Origin: an uncultured Bacteroidales bacterium | GTDB lineage: Bacteria; Bacteroidota; Bacteroidia; Bacteroidales; Paludibacteraceae | Assembly: GCA_900316005.1 (NCBI GenBank) | Contig: ONBH01000006.1 | Location: forward strand, 1 to 64,000 | Direction of reading: 5' to 3' | Length of the DNA stretch: 64,000 nt | In this document: one piece after another, positions 62,720 to 64,000 of the stretch | Layout of the letters: each line of letters starts with the position of its first letter | Numbering within the stretch: position 1 is the stretch's first letter | Program-made: the position numbers and the translations under genes | The notes under the pieces: generated by a model | What the model was told of the DNA's origin: nothing | Database searches by the model: none | What the model saw: the letters and a program-made list of their open reading frames with translations, nothing else

Positions 62720-63847
62720 ATGGAGAATCGTCTTGTATTACATAGACCGCATGCACGTTGGAATAACTACCGCTGGACCGGTACCTATTTGATTACGATA
62801 GTGGCGTATGGTCACCGACGGGTATTTGGAGAATTGCGTACAGATCCGAAACCGCATGTAGAGCTTAATGATTTAGGGCGTTATTTAGAGCAGCAATGGC
62901 TATCGTTGCCATCTTTTCACAGCCGGCATGGTCGCCGAATTAGTGTGTTGGCTCATCAGGTAATGCCCGATCATTTCCATGGTATTTTACGTGTCGAGGC
63001 TGAGCTTGACGTGCCGATAGGTGAGATCATACGTGGTCTAAAGATCAGTTGCACGCAGCGATTTCGTCGCATGCCTCGCCCCGATAGCACACCCATTAGC
63101 ACGCCCGATAGCACGCCCGATAGAGCGCATCGACCATGCATGGTCGATCTCACCGCAGACCAGCGTGCCTTGCTATCGCGTATGTCCCATAGGCAGCGTG
63201 AGGAGTACTACAAAAAGCTCGGCATAGAGCCCCTTTTTGATGATAATTATGACGATAGTGTTTGTTTCCGTGAGGGGCAGTTAGAGAATGCCATCCGTTA
63301 CGTCCTTGATAACCCGCGTCGGGCGGTGATTAAGCGGGCTAATCCGGAGTTATTCAAATTAAGGCAGTCGGTAGAGGTTGCTGGTTTTACGTGTACGACT
63401 CTTGGCAAGCAGTTTCTCAAAGATAGTCCGATGCGTGAGATGCTCCAATGTTCCAGGTCGCTCACCCAAGAACAGATTGACCGGAAGAAAGCGGAGTGTT
63501 TGCGGTTGTCAGAGCGAGGTGTGGTATGGATAAGTGCGGGTATCTCGGAAGGTGAGAAACAGATTTGCAGGGCCATACGTGAGGCGGGTTATCCGTTGGT
63601 AGTGTTATTGAACGAGGGATTCCCTACTGCGGATAGTCCGCATGCGAAATACTACAAGCCTCAGGGTGTTTATTTCGAGGCTTGTGCGTCGGGTCAATTA
63701 TTATTGATAGAGCCCGGAGAAAGCTTATTTGCGGATAAGGACATCGCGTTGGAGGTTTATCGTAAAGATCCCTTTTGTAAGCCTCACAGTAAGCGTTATC
63801 GTTTTCTTTCGCTTAACGCCCTTATTAGGCGCATGTGTAATCCGTAG
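62720..63847 (+). CDS. REP-associated tyrosine transposase (RAYT-like) with extra C-terminal Rossmann-like domain
   Basis: A 375-residue protein. Residues 1-210 are Y1-transposase/RAYT-like: RWTGTYLITIVAYGHRRVFG at the start, the HUH metal motif H85-F-H87 (QVMPDHFHGILRV) and AIRYVLDNPRRAV near 191-203. The catalytic Tyr is not certain (Tyr163/164 or Tyr194). Residues 121-145 are an insertion encoded by 12-bp repeats plus a 20-bp palindrome. Residues 265-335 (GVVWISAGISEGEKQI, then ACASGQLLLIEPG) look like a SLOG/DprA-like nucleotide-binding fold, which I do not associate with canonical RAYTs. The promoter fixes the start at 62720. Confidence 0.75.
   Translation: MENRLVLHRPHARWNNYRWTGTYLITIVAYGHRRVFGELRTDPKPHVELNDLGRYLEQQWLSLPSFHSRHGRRISVLAHQVMPDHFHGILRVEAELDVPIGEIIRGLKISCTQRFRRMPRPDSTPISTPDSTPDRAHRPCMVDLTADQRALLSRMSHRQREEYYKKLGIEPLFDDNYDDSVCFREGQLENAIRYVLDNPRRAVIKRANPELFKLRQSVEVAGFTCTTLGKQFLKDSPMREMLQCSRSLTQEQIDRKKAECLRLSERGVVWISAGISEGEKQICRAIREAGYPLVVLLNEGFPTADSPHAKYYKPQGVYFEACASGQLLLIEPGESLFADKDIALEVYRKDPFCKPHSKRYRFLSLNALIRRMCNP
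63086..63148. repeat. 12-bp tandem repeat and 20-bp palindrome inside the transposase gene
   Basis: AGCACRCCCRTT/GAT units at 63086-63097, 63098-63109 and 63110-63121, then the perfect palindrome ATCGACCATGCATGGTCGAT at 63129-63148. All are multiples of three in effect, keeping the frame open. Confidence 0.75.
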
Positions 63848-63860
63848 CCTTTCTCCATTT

Positions 63861-64000
63861 AGCGTGCGTCAGCCATACATGGCTGACCTATTGACCGTCC
63901 CATCTAGCGTGTGTCAGCCATACATGGCTGACCTATCGACCATCCATCTAGCGTGTGTCAGCCATACATGGCTGACCTATTGACCATCTCATTTAGCGTG
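63861..64000. repeat. 45-bp tandem palindromic repeat array, continuing past the window end
   Basis: Units begin at 63861, 63906, 63950 and 63995 (AGCGTGYGTCAGCC...). Each holds the palindrome GTCAGCCAT-AC-ATGGCTGAC and then a variable CTATTGACC/CTATCGACC tail. It starts 13 bases after the transposase stop. The core CCATRCATGG is shared with the palindrome inside the transposase gene. Confidence 0.85.

Noticed and set aside
63861..64000. CRISPR array
   Set aside because: Repeat units are contiguous tandem copies with almost no variable spacer, and no cas gene is present.

Overview
This 64 kb window is a chromosomal segment of a member of the order Bacteroidales, probably uncultured and gut-associated; I cannot place it to genus by reading alone. 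The evidence is a complete Na+-translocating NQR operon, pyruvate:ferredoxin oxidoreductase, lysS-gpsA-pgi synteny, Bacteroidetes-restricted families (DUF4924, DUF3791/DUF3990, BspA-type leucine-rich-repeat proteins with a type IX-like tail), and the Bacteroidetes promoter signature (TTTG, 19-20 bases, TAnnTTTG). That signature recurs at least fifteen times and often settles which start codon is used.

Layout. 1-11.6 kb (+): nqrABCDEF, a lipoprotein, lysS, gpsA, pgi and a DUF1294 membrane protein. 11.7-18.1 kb (-): lpdA, nadA, mnmA, a MATE exporter and a NUDIX hydrolase as one run, plus a C_GCAxxG_C_C protein and a conserved hypothetical. 18.1-25.6 kb is an accessory island: palindromic repeats, a decayed YhcG-type (DUF1016) nuclease, a PIN-family toxin-antitoxin pair with a palindromic operator, flanked by 26-bp direct repeats, a candidate structured RNA with its own terminator, an AT-rich orphan P-loop gene, a BspA-like surface protein, a hairpin-rich small transcript, a DUF3791/DUF3990/small-protein trio and a ladder of evenly spaced hairpins. 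25.6-30.8 kb (-): nifJ behind an AAA-type ATPase, and a 54-residue 2[4Fe-4S] ferredoxin that may accept PFOR electrons. 30.9-46.3 kb (-): an outer-membrane barrel, a secreted 4374-residue modular repeat protein, a DivIC-like protein, a small membrane protein and ruvC, all tightly packed. 46.4-53.8 kb (-): nitroreductase, pdxA, alaS, gtrA, guanine deaminase, lplA and ridA behind one promoter and one terminator. 53.8-60.4 kb (+): tRNA-Ser(CGA), tatAC, tRNA-Gln(UUG), rplY-pth, an LTA-synthase-like membrane sulfatase, an S4 protein, DUF4924 and nth. 60.5-62.0 kb (-): glyS. 62.0-64.0 kb: a REP-associated tyrosine transposase carrying an extra Rossmann-like C-terminal domain, inside and next to palindromic repeats that continue past the window edge.

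How it fits together: PFOR, ferredoxin and NQR make up an anaerobic sodium-based energy system; lpdA and lplA support lipoyl enzymes; the giant protein, the barrel and the BspA protein belong to the cell surface. The candidates for something undescribed are (a) the giant protein's three-module super-repeat with phased cysteines, (b) the structured RNA at 20.2-20.4 kb, (c) a ~105-bp dispersed element present at 18.4 and 53.9 kb whose terminal hairpin is preserved with different sequence, (d) the transposase fusion with its palindrome array, and (e) the hairpin ladder at 25.4 kb.
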